64,000 nt of DNA from JBBPZA01 sp963797015 (GTDB taxonomy: Bacteria > Actinomycetota > Thermoleophilia > Solirubrobacterales > Solirubrobacteraceae), in NCBI GenBank assembly GCA_963797015.1, contig CAWCNV010000003.1, positions 756,497-820,496 of the forward strand. The letters run 5' to 3'. The notes beneath the pieces are model-generated. The model saw nothing but the letters and a program-made list of their open reading frames with translations. It did no database searches and had not been told where the DNA came from. Positions 16,234-24,553 of this stretch are shown here, piece after piece. Each line of letters starts with the position of its first letter. The stretch's first letter is position 1. The translations under genes and the position numbers were made by a program.

Positions 16234-16937
16234 GCGCCTCCCGCTCGCCTGGCGGGCGGCTCGCAGACCCCGCGCGCCTCGGCCTGCGGCGGTTCCCGGG
16301 GCTCACAGTCGGGGTCCTCGTCCTGACCGCCGCGGGAAGCCTCGCGCAACTCGCCGTCCCGAGCCTGCTGGGCGATCTCCAGCGGACTCCGGGCGGCCTG
16401 CACGGCGACTGGTGGCGGACCGGCACGGCGCTGTTCGTCCAGGACGGCGGCGTGGTCGGCGCCCTCTCCAACCTCGCCTTCCTCGCCGTGCTCGGCGCTG
16501 TGGCCGAGCAGGTCCTCACGAGACCGCGCTGGCTGGCGCACTACTTCGGGGTCGGCTTGCTGGCCGAGCTCGTCGCCTACGCCTGGCAGCCCAAGGGCGG
16601 CGGCAACTCGATCGCGATCTGCGGTCTGACCGGCGCCGTGGCGCTCGCCTGCTGGCGCGGCGACGAGCGCCTGCCCGCCTACGCTCCGCTCGCCGTGCTG
16701 ATCTGGTGCGGGGCGCTGCTGGGAACGCTGTACCGGCCGCTGATAGTGGTGGGCGTCGCCGCCACGGGGCTCGCATTGCGACGCCGGGAGCGCGGGCTCG
16801 AGGTCCTGCGGCCGACCGCGATCGCCGTTTCGGCGACGGGAGTCGTGCTCGCGATCGCGGCCAACATCCACGGCGCGGCGCTGCTCATGGGGACCGCGCT
16901 GGCGCTCATCACGGTGGCGGGCCTTCGGCCGCGCTAG
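16230..16937 (+). CDS. Rhomboid-like membrane protein
   Basis: A polytopic membrane protein of about 235 residues with six hydrophobic segments. GGGNSIAICGLTGAVAL in the middle resembles the rhomboid GxSG region (Ser as nucleophile), and NIHGAALLMGTALAL near the C-terminus provides the paired His and the HxxxxxxxG spacing of the last helix. It could therefore be an intramembrane serine protease, or an inactive relative, because the GxSG context is imperfect (GNS). The start is uncertain: there is no ATG or GTG near, and CTG at 16230 overlaps the upstream stop. It shares a CTAG stop palindrome with the convergent gene. Confidence 0.7.
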   Translation: MSASRSPGGRLADPARLGLRRFPGLTVGVLVLTAAGSLAQLAVPSLLGDLQRTPGGLHGDWWRTGTALFVQDGGVVGALSNLAFLAVLGAVAEQVLTRPRWLAHYFGVGLLAELVAYAWQPKGGGNSIAICGLTGAVALACWRGDERLPAYAPLAVLIWCGALLGTLYRPLIVVGVAATGLALRRRERGLEVLRPTAIAVSATGVVLAIAANIHGAALLMGTALALITVAGLRPR

Positions 16938-18052
16938 CCCAGCGCCGAGTCCAGCGCCCGCAGTAGCCGGTCGGTCGCGGGCGCGTCCTGGATCTGGGCG
17001 CGGACGTGGTCGCCGGCTCCGAACTCGGCGCCGGGCTTGACGTAGACGCCGAACCGCTCCAGCCGCTGGGCCAGCTCGACGCCCTCGATGCCGGGCGCGC
17101 TCAGCCAGACGAAGTTGGCCTCGCTCGGCGAGGCATCGACGGGTCGCCGCGCGAGCTCCGAGAGCACGCGCTCGCGCTCGACCGTCACCTTCGCGCGTCG
17201 CGCGGCCACGAGCGGCCCGCACTTGCGCACGGCTTCGAGCGCACCGGCCTGGGCGAGCGCGTTGGGGCCCAGCGGCGGCGCGAGACGCTCGAGCAGGTGC
17301 TCGGAGCCGGGGCCGCCGAGCGCGTAGCCGGCCCGCAGGCCCGCCAGCCCATAGGCCTTTGAGAAGGTGCGCAGGATCAACAGCCGCTCGAACTCGTCGA
17401 GCAGCGCGAGCGAGCTTCCCGGCGGCTCCGCCGCGACGTAATCGATGAGCGCCTCGTCGAGCACGACCGTCACCTGCTCGGGCAGGCGCTCCAGCAGGCT
17501 CCGCAGCTGTTCCGTCGTGGTGTAGGCCCCGGTCGGGTCGTTGGGGTTGCAGAGCACGACGACGCGGGTGCGGCCGGTCAGGGCGTCGAGGATCCGCTCG
17601 GGGTCGCGCCCGGGCACGGGCACCGGGCGCGCTCCGGCGCGCTTGGTCATGATCGGATAGAGCGGGTACGACGGCCAGGGGGTGATCAGCTCGTCGCCGG
17701 GGCCCATCAGCTCGGCGGCGGCGTTCACCAGGAGCTCGCCGGCGCCGTTGCCGGCGACCACGCGGCCGGCCTCGAGCCCGTGCCGCCGCGCGAGCTCGGT
17801 GCGCAGCGCGCCGGCGTGGGGGTCTTGGTAGCGGTTGATGCCCCGGCGCGCGGCGTAGGTGACGGCCGCGACGACGTCGGGATGGGGGAACTCGAACCAG
17901 GTGGTCAGCGAGAGGTCGAGCGGCTCGACGCGCGCGAGCGCCTTGCGCCGGCGCTCATCGGCGACCTTGCGCAGCTCCTCGGAGACCTCGAGGTCCGACA
18001 TCCCCTCGAACTGCCGGTAGTAGCCGAGCGGGCCCCTCCGGGTCCTGGCCAT
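16934..18052 (-). CDS. hisC: Histidinol-phosphate aminotransferase-like PLP enzyme
   Basis: A fold-type I aminotransferase of 372 residues. Recognisable are NGAGELLVN (cofactor phosphate loop), CNPNDPTGAY, DEALIDY and the PLP-binding Lys in RTFSKAYGLAGLRAGYALG (about residue 232), then NFVWL and YVKPGAEFG near the end; the order is that of HisC/CobD enzymes. It is not in a his operon, so the true substrate may differ from histidinol phosphate. It starts at the ATG overlapping the stop of the upstream membrane-protein gene (ATGA), so the two form an operon. Confidence 0.88.
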   Translation of the reverse strand: MARTRRGPLGYYRQFEGMSDLEVSEELRKVADERRRKALARVEPLDLSLTTWFEFPHPDVVAAVTYAARRGINRYQDPHAGALRTELARRHGLEAGRVVAGNGAGELLVNAAAELMGPGDELITPWPSYPLYPIMTKRAGARPVPVPGRDPERILDALTGRTRVVVLCNPNDPTGAYTTTEQLRSLLERLPEQVTVVLDEALIDYVAAEPPGSSLALLDEFERLLILRTFSKAYGLAGLRAGYALGGPGSEHLLERLAPPLGPNALAQAGALEAVRKCGPLVAARRAKVTVERERVLSELARRPVDASPSEANFVWLSAPGIEGVELAQRLERFGVYVKPGAEFGAGDHVRAQIQDAPATDRLLRALDSALG

Positions 18053-18528
18053 CAGCCGTTGGTGGGGCCGAAGCTCGAGCCCGGCCCGACCACGATCAGC
18101 AGCCAGAACGTGAAGCCGATCGCTCCGACGACGCAGGTGGTGGCGAAGATCGGGATCAGGCGCCCCTGGCGCTGGTCGTAGCCGGCGGCGCGGCGGACGA
18201 GGATCCACAGATTGTCCAGCCGCCGGAGCGCCATCAACACCCCGAGCAGGCTCGCCAGCAAACCGACGAAGCCGACCACGAGCGCGGCCCCGAGGTTGCC
18301 CGTCCAATACTGCACGCGCGAGGCGATCCACAGCCAGGCGACCGGGAGCGGGCCCCAGAAACTCAGGTTGATGACGAACATCGCGGCGAGGATGAGCCAG
18401 GCCAGCAGGCGGTCGTAGCGCTGGCGGGCTTCACTGCCGCGCTCGGGAAGAGCGCGGTAGCGAACCGGCCGGGTGCCGGGACGGCGCCCGACGAACAGGC
18501 CGCCGGTGTCGGTGGGGTCGGTCTTCAT
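18052..18528 (-). CDS. Conserved membrane protein of unknown function
   Basis: A 158-residue protein with three hydrophobic segments (LLAWLILAAMFVINLSFWG, AALVVGFVGLLASLLGVLMA and CVVGAIGFTFWLLIVVG) after a charged N-terminus of about 40 residues. No family was recognised. Its stop overlaps the ATG of the aminotransferase gene by one base, indicating co-translation. No signal peptide cleavage site is evident. Confidence 0.8.
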   Translation of the reverse strand: MKTDPTDTGGLFVGRRPGTRPVRYRALPERGSEARQRYDRLLAWLILAAMFVINLSFWGPLPVAWLWIASRVQYWTGNLGAALVVGFVGLLASLLGVLMALRRLDNLWILVRRAAGYDQRQGRLIPIFATTCVVGAIGFTFWLLIVVGPGSSFGPTNG

Positions 18529-18597
18529 CGCCTTCGCCGAGCGTAGCGACGCCTACCCGTCCGGGCGTAGCCACGCTCGTAGCTACACCTGCGTAGC

Positions 18598-20409
18598 TTA
18601 CCCGCCCCCGGTGTAGAGCGAATCGAGCACGTCGGCGTACTTCTCGTTCACGACATTGCGCTTGACCTTCATGGTCGGGGTCAGCTCGCCGGTCTCCTGC
18701 GAGAGGTCGTGCTCGAGGATCGCGAACTTCTTGACCTGTTCCACCTTCGCGTACTTCTCGTTGGCCTTGTCGAGCACGCCCTGGATGAGCTCGCGGACCT
18801 TGGGCTCGCGCGAAAGCGACGCGATGTCCTGTCCCAGCCCCTGCTCGGCGGCCCAGGGCAGGATCTCCTCCTCGTCGAGCGTCACGAGCATCACCGGGAA
18901 GGGACGCCGATCGCCGTGCATGACCGCCTGCGACACCCAGCGCGACTGCTTGAGGTCGTTCTCGAGGTTGGCAGGGGTCAGGTTCTTGCCGCCCGCGGTG
19001 ATGATGATGTCCTTCTTGCGGCCGGTGATCCGCAGGAAGCCGTCCTCGTCGAGCGTGCCGACGTCGCCGGTGTGCAGCCAGCCGTCCTCGATGGCGCCGA
19101 ACGAGGCGTCGTCGTTCTTGTAGTAGCCGCCGAAGATGTTGGCGCCCTTGATCAGCACCTCGCCGTCATCGGCGATCCTGATCTCGGTCCCCGGAAGCGC
19201 GCGCCCCACGGTCCCGAACTTGTGGTCCTCGATCGTCGAGTACGTGGCGACCGTCGCCGTCTCGGTCATCCCGTAGCCCTCGAGCACCGGCACGCCGCAG
19301 GCGTAGAAGAACTCGAGGATCTCCGGCGCGATCGGGGCCGCGCCGGTGACCGCCTGGCGCAGGTTGCCGCCGAACAGCGCGCGCACTCCGGCGAACACCT
19401 TCTCGTCGGCCTCCTCGAACGGCGCGCGCAGCTCCTCGGGGATCTGCCGGCCGTGGGCCTGGAGATCGCGGACCCTGACCCCCATGGCCACCATCTGATC
19501 GAAGCGCTCCTTGGGGATCTCCTTGAGGATGTTGGTCGAGGCGAGCGTGTAGAGCTTCTCGAAGATGCGCGGCACCGAGGGGAAGTAGCTCGGGGTCGTC
19601 TCCATCAGCTCGGGGATGATCTTCTGGGCGTCCTTGCTCCAGTACGCGATCGAGCCGCCGAGGTCGAACGACAGCAGCTGGATGAGCAGCGCGAAGGCGT
19701 GCGCGAGGGGCAGGAAGAGGTAGACCTCCTCGCCCTCGGACAGCACCTCGATGCCCTCGCACATGTTCAGCACCGAGCGGTAGTTGCCGTGCGAGAGCAC
19801 GCATCCCTTGGGCGGGCCGGTGGTGCCCGAGGTGTAGATGAACGTGAACGGGTCCTCGGGGCGGACCGCCTCGTAGCGGGCCTGCAGCTCGCCGGCGTCG
19901 CGGCCGCGGCCGCGCTCGCGCAGCTCGTCGAGGCCGATCGCGTCGCCCGTGTCGCCCTCGGGATCGATGACCACGACGGCGCGCAGGTGCGGCAGGCGCT
20001 CGCGGACCTCGAAGATCTTGGCAGCCTGGGCCGCGTCCTCGCACACGACCGCGACGGCCTCGGAGTTGCCGGCCACCCACTCGCACTCCTCCGGCGAGTT
20101 GGTGGGATAGATCGGCACGACTGCGGCGCCGGCGCTGGTGATCGCGAAGTCCGCGTAGGTCCACTCGGGCCGCGTGTTGCACAGGATGCACACGCGCTCT
20201 GAGGACTCGATGCCCAGGTCGATCAGGCCCAGGCCGATCTCGCGAACGATCTCTCCCACCTGCGCGTAGGTGACGTCGTCCCACTGGTCGCCGCGCTTCT
20301 GGCGCAGGGCGACCTTGTCGGCGAACTTCTCGGCCGCGAGCGGCAGGAGGTCGGCGATCGTGCGCGAGCCCGTGGAGTTCGCGCCAGGGGTCAGCGTGCC
20401 AGCTTCCAT
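18598..20409 (-). CDS. Long-chain acyl-CoA synthetase (AMP-forming)
   Basis: Activates fatty acids to acyl-CoA through an acyl-adenylate. The 603-residue product has the AMP-binding P-loop-like motif TFIYTSGTTGPPKGC (about 178-192), GYGMTETATVATYS, GWLHTGDVGTLDEDGFLRITGRKKDIIITAGGKN split over the hinge, and a C-terminal domain. The sequence is of the FAA1/FadD15 type with a long insertion (FEKLYTLAS...). Starts with ATG after a GAGGGACAC stretch. The upstream gene on the same strand is a small protein 60 bp away. Confidence 0.93.
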   Translation of the reverse strand: MEAGTLTPGANSTGSRTIADLLPLAAEKFADKVALRQKRGDQWDDVTYAQVGEIVREIGLGLIDLGIESSERVCILCNTRPEWTYADFAITSAGAAVVPIYPTNSPEECEWVAGNSEAVAVVCEDAAQAAKIFEVRERLPHLRAVVVIDPEGDTGDAIGLDELRERGRGRDAGELQARYEAVRPEDPFTFIYTSGTTGPPKGCVLSHGNYRSVLNMCEGIEVLSEGEEVYLFLPLAHAFALLIQLLSFDLGGSIAYWSKDAQKIIPELMETTPSYFPSVPRIFEKLYTLASTNILKEIPKERFDQMVAMGVRVRDLQAHGRQIPEELRAPFEEADEKVFAGVRALFGGNLRQAVTGAAPIAPEILEFFYACGVPVLEGYGMTETATVATYSTIEDHKFGTVGRALPGTEIRIADDGEVLIKGANIFGGYYKNDDASFGAIEDGWLHTGDVGTLDEDGFLRITGRKKDIIITAGGKNLTPANLENDLKQSRWVSQAVMHGDRRPFPVMLVTLDEEEILPWAAEQGLGQDIASLSREPKVRELIQGVLDKANEKYAKVEQVKKFAILEHDLSQETGELTPTMKVKRNVVNEKYADVLDSLYTGGG

Positions 20410-20470
20410 GTGTCCCTCTCTCTCGCTTGAGGGACGGAGTCTATGCGCGTGGGTGCGCGCGCGGGTGCGG

Positions 20471-20647
20471 CTAGACCTTGGCGGGCTCCTGCAGCGCGCC
20501 GTAGCGGCGCATGCTGGCCAGGAAGAGGGTCTTGTCGATCCGGCCGTCGAAGATCGGGACGCCCATCTCCATGCACTTGGTGATGACCTCGCGGCGTTCG
20601 AGTCCGGACTCCCGCGCGAGCTCGGTGGGCGTCAGATGGATGGCCAT
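20471..20647 (-). CDS. Small protein with IF2-N/HTH-like helix-turn-helix pattern
   Basis: A 58-residue product starting MAIHLTPTELARESGLERR. The stretch TPTELARESGLERREVITK followed by CMEMGVPIFDGRIDKTLF resembles small helical domains such as the IF2 N-terminal domain or a MerR-like HTH, but no function can be assigned. The ATG at 20647 was chosen because GGGAGG lies 11 bases upstream; an in-frame start further upstream would add a non-conserved leader. It lies between the acyl-CoA synthetase and the Nif3-like gene, all on the same strand. Confidence 0.65.
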   Translation of the reverse strand: MAIHLTPTELARESGLERREVITKCMEMGVPIFDGRIDKTLFLASMRRYGALQEPAKV

Positions 20648-20731
20648 CGGATGAAGCGCCTCCCTTGTTGTGGACGGGGTTCCATGAACGCTAGCGACCC
20701 GCGCGGACGGGGGCAATGCCCCGAAGCGCGC

Positions 20732-21496
20732 TCAGACCGGATTCGGGAGGTCCACGAACGCGTGCTCGAGCCCGAAGCGCGCGGCCAGATGCTCGCCGAG
20801 CGCTCGCACGCCGAAGGTCTCGGTCGCGTAGTGGCCGGCGGCGAGGAAATGGACCCCGCCCTCGAGGGCCTCGGTCATCACCGACTCGGTGGGCTCGCCG
20901 GTCAGGTAGGCATCCAATCCGAGCGCGATCGCCTCCGAGACCTGACGCGCCGCCCCGCCCGAGACGATTCCGAGCGTGCGGACGGTCGGCGGCCCGCCGG
21001 CGAAGTGAAGCGGCTCGCGCCCGCAGGTCGCGCGCACCCGCTCCACGAGCTCGGCGACCGGGATGCCGCCGTCGTCCCCCAGCTCACCCCGGACTCCGAT
21101 CGCGCGGCCCTTGACGGCGGCGAGCGGAGCGCGGGCACGCAGGCCGAGGGCGTCGGCCAGCAGCGCGTTGTTGCCCAGCGTCGGGTGGGCGTCGAGCGGG
21201 AGGTGGTACGCGGCCAGGTTGAGGTCGTTCTCGAGCAGCACGCGCAGACGGCGCGCCATGCCCTCGCTCAGGGCCTGTGGCGAGCCGCCCCAGAAGAGGC
21301 CGTGGTGGCAGAGCACGAGCTGCGCCCCCATGCCCACTGCGCGCTGGAACAGCTCGAGCCCCGCGGAAACGCCGCTGACGACGGACTGGATTTCCCGCGT
21401 TCCGGGTACCTGCAAGCCATTGGGGCCGTAGTCGGCGAACTCAGGTACGGCGAGGAGTTCGCCGATATGGGTCAGGAGAGCATCGCGATCGGTCAC
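20732..21496 (-). CDS. Nif3-like dinuclear metal-centre protein
   Basis: A 254-residue member of the Nif3/YbgI family (often annotated GTP cyclohydrolase 1 type 2). The metal-binding His pair is in LVLCHHGLFWGG (about residues 59-70), followed by LAAYHLPLDAHP and near the C-terminus HFLAAGHYATETFGV, with NGLQVPG near the N-terminus. Members bind two metal ions; the cellular role is unsettled. It is divergently transcribed from the sigma-factor fusion gene. Confidence 0.9.
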   Translation of the reverse strand: MTDRDALLTHIGELLAVPEFADYGPNGLQVPGTREIQSVVSGVSAGLELFQRAVGMGAQLVLCHHGLFWGGSPQALSEGMARRLRVLLENDLNLAAYHLPLDAHPTLGNNALLADALGLRARAPLAAVKGRAIGVRGELGDDGGIPVAELVERVRATCGREPLHFAGGPPTVRTLGIVSGGAARQVSEAIALGLDAYLTGEPTESVMTEALEGGVHFLAAGHYATETFGVRALGEHLAARFGLEHAFVDLPNPV

Positions 21497-21517
21497 GTTC
21501 GATAGCCGTTTGGCGGA

Positions 21518-21550
21518 TTGACCGCGAGGATATTTGAACGCTAAGGTTCA
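21518..21550 (+). promoter_or_regulatory. Candidate sigma-70-type promoter and small inverted repeat
   Basis: TTGACC (21518-21523), 18 bases, TAAGGT (21542-21547) fits a -35/-10 pair for the gene at 21599. The inverted repeat TGAAC-N6-GTTCA (21535-21550) overlaps the -10 and could be an operator. The ribosome binding site AGGGG lies at 21588-21592. Confidence 0.4.
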
Positions 21551-21598
21551 CAAGCTCAGGGGTTGCTCAAGGGGGGCAATGGTCGGTAGGGGCTCGAC

Positions 21599-24124
21599 TT
21601 GACCGTCGCACCGGTCCCGTATTCGCCGGGCGACGGGGATGCGGATCTCGTAGCGCGGACTCGCGCCGGGGACGACCGCGCCTTCGAGAAGCTCTACGTC
21701 CGCTATCACGGGCGCATCGGCCACTACGTGGCCGCGCTGGTCGGCGACCACGGGCGCGCGGAGGACGTGACCCAGGAGGTCTTCCTCTCCGCGCTGCGCA
21801 GCATGCGCTCGAGCGTGCGCCCGATCGCCTTCCGTCCCTGGATCTACGAGATCGCGCGCAACGCGTGCATCGACCAGCACCGGCGCTCGGCGCGCAGCGA
21901 GGAGCTGCAGGTCGACGCCGAGCAGGCGCTGGACGCCGCCGGCCCCGGCGCGCTGGCCGGCGCGCAGCCCGCGCCGCAGGAGACGCTCGAGGCCAAGGAG
22001 CAGCTACGCGACCTGTTCGGAGCGTTCGGCGACCTCTCGGAGACCCATCACCGGATCCTGGTCCTGCGAGAGCTCGAAGGCCTCTCCTACAACCAGATCG
22101 GCGACCGCATGGGGCTCTCGCTCGCGGCCGTGGAGAGCACGCTGTTCCGGGCGCGCAAGCGGCTCAACGAGGAGTTCGACGAGCTCGAGACCGGGCGTCG
22201 TTGCGGGCGCATCGAGGGCATCATCGCCGCCGCCGTGCGCGGGCGCCTGAGCCCGCGCGACCGCCGGCGCCTGAGCCATCACCTCAGCGGCTGCGAGCGC
22301 TGCCGGCGCCAGGCGCGCCACGCGGGCCTGAGCCTTCCGCCGCGGACGTCGCTCGGGACCAAGATCGGCGCCCTGCTGCCGCTGCCCGCGTGGCTGCGCC
22401 TGCGGCGCTCGGGCGCCCCGGCCGCCGACGGCTCCGCCGCCCTGACCAACTGGACCTGGGCCGCGACGAGCGCCGCCGAGCCGCTGAGCTCGAACCTCGG
22501 CAAGGTGATCGCGGCTGCCGCGACACTCGCGGTGGCCGCCGCCGGCTCGAGTGTGGTGAGCAGCCCCGACCCGTCGAAGGCGGCGGGCGGCCCTTCGGGT
22601 GGCTCGGCCGGCGCACCGGGGTCGGCGCTCGTGCGCAGCGCACCGGGCGCGCCCGGTGCCGGCGGCTCGTCCGCCGCGCTCTTCGCCGCCGGCGGCGCGG
22701 GCGGCGGGCCCAACGGGTCATCGCCGTTCGTGCTCCCGGGCGGCTCGAGCGCGGGCGGCGGCGGCCTCGGCGGCGGCGGCGGTGCGGGCGGCGGCCTGCT
22801 CTCGCCGTTCCTGCCCGGCGGCGGCGGATCGTCCTCGTCGGGCTCGGCGGGCGGCGGCGGGCTGCTCGGGACGGGCGGCGGTCGCCTCGGCGCGCAGCTC
22901 GGCAGCACGGTGTCCAACGCGGGCGGCACCGTGGGCGGCAGCGTCTCGCAGGTCGGCAGCACGGTCTCCCAGGTGGGAGGGACGGTCTCCCAGACAGGGG
23001 GCGGCGTGTCCCAGCAGGCCGGCGGCACGGTGTCCCAGGTGGGCAACACGGTGTCCAAGGTCGGCGACAACGTCTCCAAGGTCGGGAACAACGTCTCGCA
23101 GGGCGGCGGGCGCGTCTCGCAGACCGTCGGCGGCGCGGTCTCGACCGCCGGCAGCACGGTCTCCCAGGTCGGCGGGACCGTCTCCCAGGTCGGCGGCACG
23201 GTCTCGCAGACCGGCGGCCAGGTCTCGCAGACGGTCGGCGGCACGGTCTCGAACCTCGGCGGCGCCGTCCGCCAGACCGGCAGCACCGTCGGCGCGACCA
23301 CCCAGCGGCTGACGTCCACGGTGAGCGGCACCACCGACCGGCTGCGCTCGACGGTCAGCGGAGCGACGGCCACGACCCGCTCCGTGGTCGCCGGGACCAC
23401 CACGCAGCTTCAGTCGACGGTGAGCGACACGACGAAGACGGTCAACTCGGCGGTGGCCGGGACGACCGAGCAGCTGCAGTCGACCGTGAGCGGCGCGACG
23501 AAGGCGGCCGGCTCGACGGTGGCGGCGACGACCGAGAAGGTCCAGGCGACGGCGAGCGGCGCGACGAAGGCGGCCGGCACGACGGTGGCGGCGACGACCA
23601 AGAAGGTCCAGTCGGCGGCGAGCGGCACGACGAAGGCGGCCGGCTCGACGGTGGCGGCGACGACCAAGAAGGTCCAGGCGACGGAGAGCGGCACCACGAA
23701 GGCGCTCGGCTCATCGGTGGCCGCGACGAACGAGCAGGTCGAATCGACGCTGAGCGGCGCGGCCGAGACGGCCGGCTCGACGGTGAGCGAGACGACCGAC
23801 GCGGCGGGCTCCACCGTGAGCGAGACGACCGACGCGGCGGGCTCCGCGGTGAGCGAGACCACCGACGCGGCGAGCTCGACGGTCAGCGGCGCGACCGAGA
23901 CAGCGGGCCCGACGGTGACCGGCGCGACGCAGACCGCGCCCTCGACGGTCAGCGACACCACGCAGCAGGCCACCTCCGCGGTAGCCGCCACGGCCCAGCA
24001 GACAACCTCGGCGGTTGCCGCCACGACGCAGAAGACCACCTCGGCGGTCGGCGCCGCGACCGGGACCGTTCGCTCCGCCGTGGGCGGGCTGCTCAAGCGC
24101 AAGCCGGCCTCGACCGGCGGCTGA
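21599..24124 (+). CDS. ECF-type sigma factor fused to anti-sigma zinc finger, membrane segment and repeat tail
   Basis: An 841-residue fusion. Residues 15-100 are sigma region 2 (AFEKLYVRYHGRIGHYVAAL, AEDVTQEVFLSAL, FRPWIYEIARNACIDQHRR) and 135-195 are region 4 (HRILVLRELEGLSYNQIG, LAAVESTLFRARKRLNEE). Residues 200-232 carry an H-x3-C-x2-C zinc finger (HHLSGCERC) as in zinc-binding anti-sigma factors. A single hydrophobic segment (VIAAAATLAVAAAGSSVV, about 302-321) follows. The rest is low complexity: Gly/Ser-rich (331-430), a seven-residue repeat of the GGTVSQV type (436-560), and an 11-residue-based repeat (568-825) of the STVAATTKKVQ kind. With a cytoplasmic N-terminus the repeats would lie outside the membrane. 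TTG start with AGGGG six bases upstream. Likely a membrane-tethered, stimulus-gated sigma factor (inference). Confidence 0.85.
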   Translation: MTVAPVPYSPGDGDADLVARTRAGDDRAFEKLYVRYHGRIGHYVAALVGDHGRAEDVTQEVFLSALRSMRSSVRPIAFRPWIYEIARNACIDQHRRSARSEELQVDAEQALDAAGPGALAGAQPAPQETLEAKEQLRDLFGAFGDLSETHHRILVLRELEGLSYNQIGDRMGLSLAAVESTLFRARKRLNEEFDELETGRRCGRIEGIIAAAVRGRLSPRDRRRLSHHLSGCERCRRQARHAGLSLPPRTSLGTKIGALLPLPAWLRLRRSGAPAADGSAALTNWTWAATSAAEPLSSNLGKVIAAAATLAVAAAGSSVVSSPDPSKAAGGPSGGSAGAPGSALVRSAPGAPGAGGSSAALFAAGGAGGGPNGSSPFVLPGGSSAGGGGLGGGGGAGGGLLSPFLPGGGGSSSSGSAGGGGLLGTGGGRLGAQLGSTVSNAGGTVGGSVSQVGSTVSQVGGTVSQTGGGVSQQAGGTVSQVGNTVSKVGDNVSKVGNNVSQGGGRVSQTVGGAVSTAGSTVSQVGGTVSQVGGTVSQTGGQVSQTVGGTVSNLGGAVRQTGSTVGATTQRLTSTVSGTTDRLRSTVSGATATTRSVVAGTTTQLQSTVSDTTKTVNSAVAGTTEQLQSTVSGATKAAGSTVAATTEKVQATASGATKAAGTTVAATTKKVQSAASGTTKAAGSTVAATTKKVQATESGTTKALGSSVAATNEQVESTLSGAAETAGSTVSETTDAAGSTVSETTDAAGSAVSETTDAASSTVSGATETAGPTVTGATQTAPSTVSDTTQQATSAVAATAQQTTSAVAATTQKTTSAVGAATGTVRSAVGGLLKRKPASTGG
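22905..24075 (+). repeat. In-frame tandem repeats of the sigma-fusion tail
   Basis: About 1.2 kb of degenerate tandem repeats within the coding frame. The first part repeats 21 bases (seven residues: GGTVSQV with variants), the second repeats 33 or 66 bases (11 or 22 residues: STVAATTEKVQ, TASGATKAAG, then STVSETTDAAG three times). Valine/threonine spacing every 3-4 residues gives heptad and hendecad patterns that would allow coiled-coil or rod-like packing. Confidence 0.85.
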
Positions 24125-24161
24125 GCCCGGAGGCGGGCGAGCGCGCGAGCTCGCGCGCGGT

Positions 24162-24167
24162 TAGGCT
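24162..24167 (+). promoter_or_regulatory. -10-like TAGGCT before the 24177 gene
   Basis: TAGGCT ends nine bases before the TTG at 24177 with no Shine-Dalgarno sequence, the same arrangement as at truA and the patatin gene. It implies a near-leaderless transcript. Confidence 0.35.
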
Positions 24168-24176
24168 GCGGCCGCC

Positions 24177-24422
24177 TTGAGCGACGCCGGCGAGCAGGAA
24201 GCCTTCCTCGAGTCCCTGATGGACACGAGCCTGTACTCGATGGGCGCGTACTTCTGCGACCGCCACCCCGAGCTGATCGAGGACGTGATCGAGCAGAGCG
24301 AGGACATCGAGGCCCGCGGCCTGACCCGCTACGCGGACGAGGAGAAGCTCGAGCTCGAGACCGTCTTCCGCACGCTGGTCACGGGCCTCGCGGTCCGATA
24401 CTTCAAGGCGATCACGGGTTGA
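24177..24422 (+). CDS. Small acidic protein of unknown function
   Basis: An 81-residue acidic, helical product (ESLMDTSLYSMGAYFCD, ELIEDVIEQSEDIEARG). No family recognised. It reads from a TTG with a -10-like hexamer nine bases upstream; a shorter version could start at an internal ATG (24220). It lies between the sigma fusion and the tRNA gene. The codon pattern is typical of its neighbours, so it is probably a real gene. Confidence 0.65.
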   Translation: MSDAGEQEAFLESLMDTSLYSMGAYFCDRHPELIEDVIEQSEDIEARGLTRYADEEKLELETVFRTLVTGLAVRYFKAITG

Positions 24423-24450
24423 GCGCGGCCGGAGGCGCAGGCCCGCGCTT

Positions 24451-24459
24451 TGCCATACT
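24451..24459 (+). promoter_or_regulatory. Extended -10 element for tRNA-Pro
   Basis: TGCCATACT has the TG-n extension plus CATACT, close to TATACT, and ends ten bases before the tRNA 5' end, an appropriate distance. No good -35 is visible at 17 bases. Confidence 0.4.
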
Positions 24460-24469
24460 GACCCCCTCT

Positions 24470-24543
24470 CGGGGCGTGGCGCAGCCTGGTAGCGCGCACC
24501 GTTCGGGTCGGTGAGGTCCCCGGTTCAAATCCGGGCGCCCCGA
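24470..24543 (+). tRNA. tRNA-Pro (anticodon CGG)
   Basis: A complete cloverleaf can be drawn: acceptor CGGGGCG/CGCCCCG (24470-24476 with 24536-24542), D stem GCGC/GCGC, anticodon stem CACCG/CGGTG with loop TTCGGGT (anticodon CGG at 24504-24506), T stem CCCGG/CCGGG with loop TTCAAAT, and discriminator A at 24543. The 3' CCA is not encoded. It reads CCG codons, which should be frequent in this GC-rich genome. Confidence 0.95.
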
Positions 24544-24553
24544 TTGGCGGCCG

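Noticed and set aside
22905..24075. CRISPR array
   Set aside because: The repeats are in frame, degenerate, without unique spacers of constant length, and encode a regular low-complexity protein tail.
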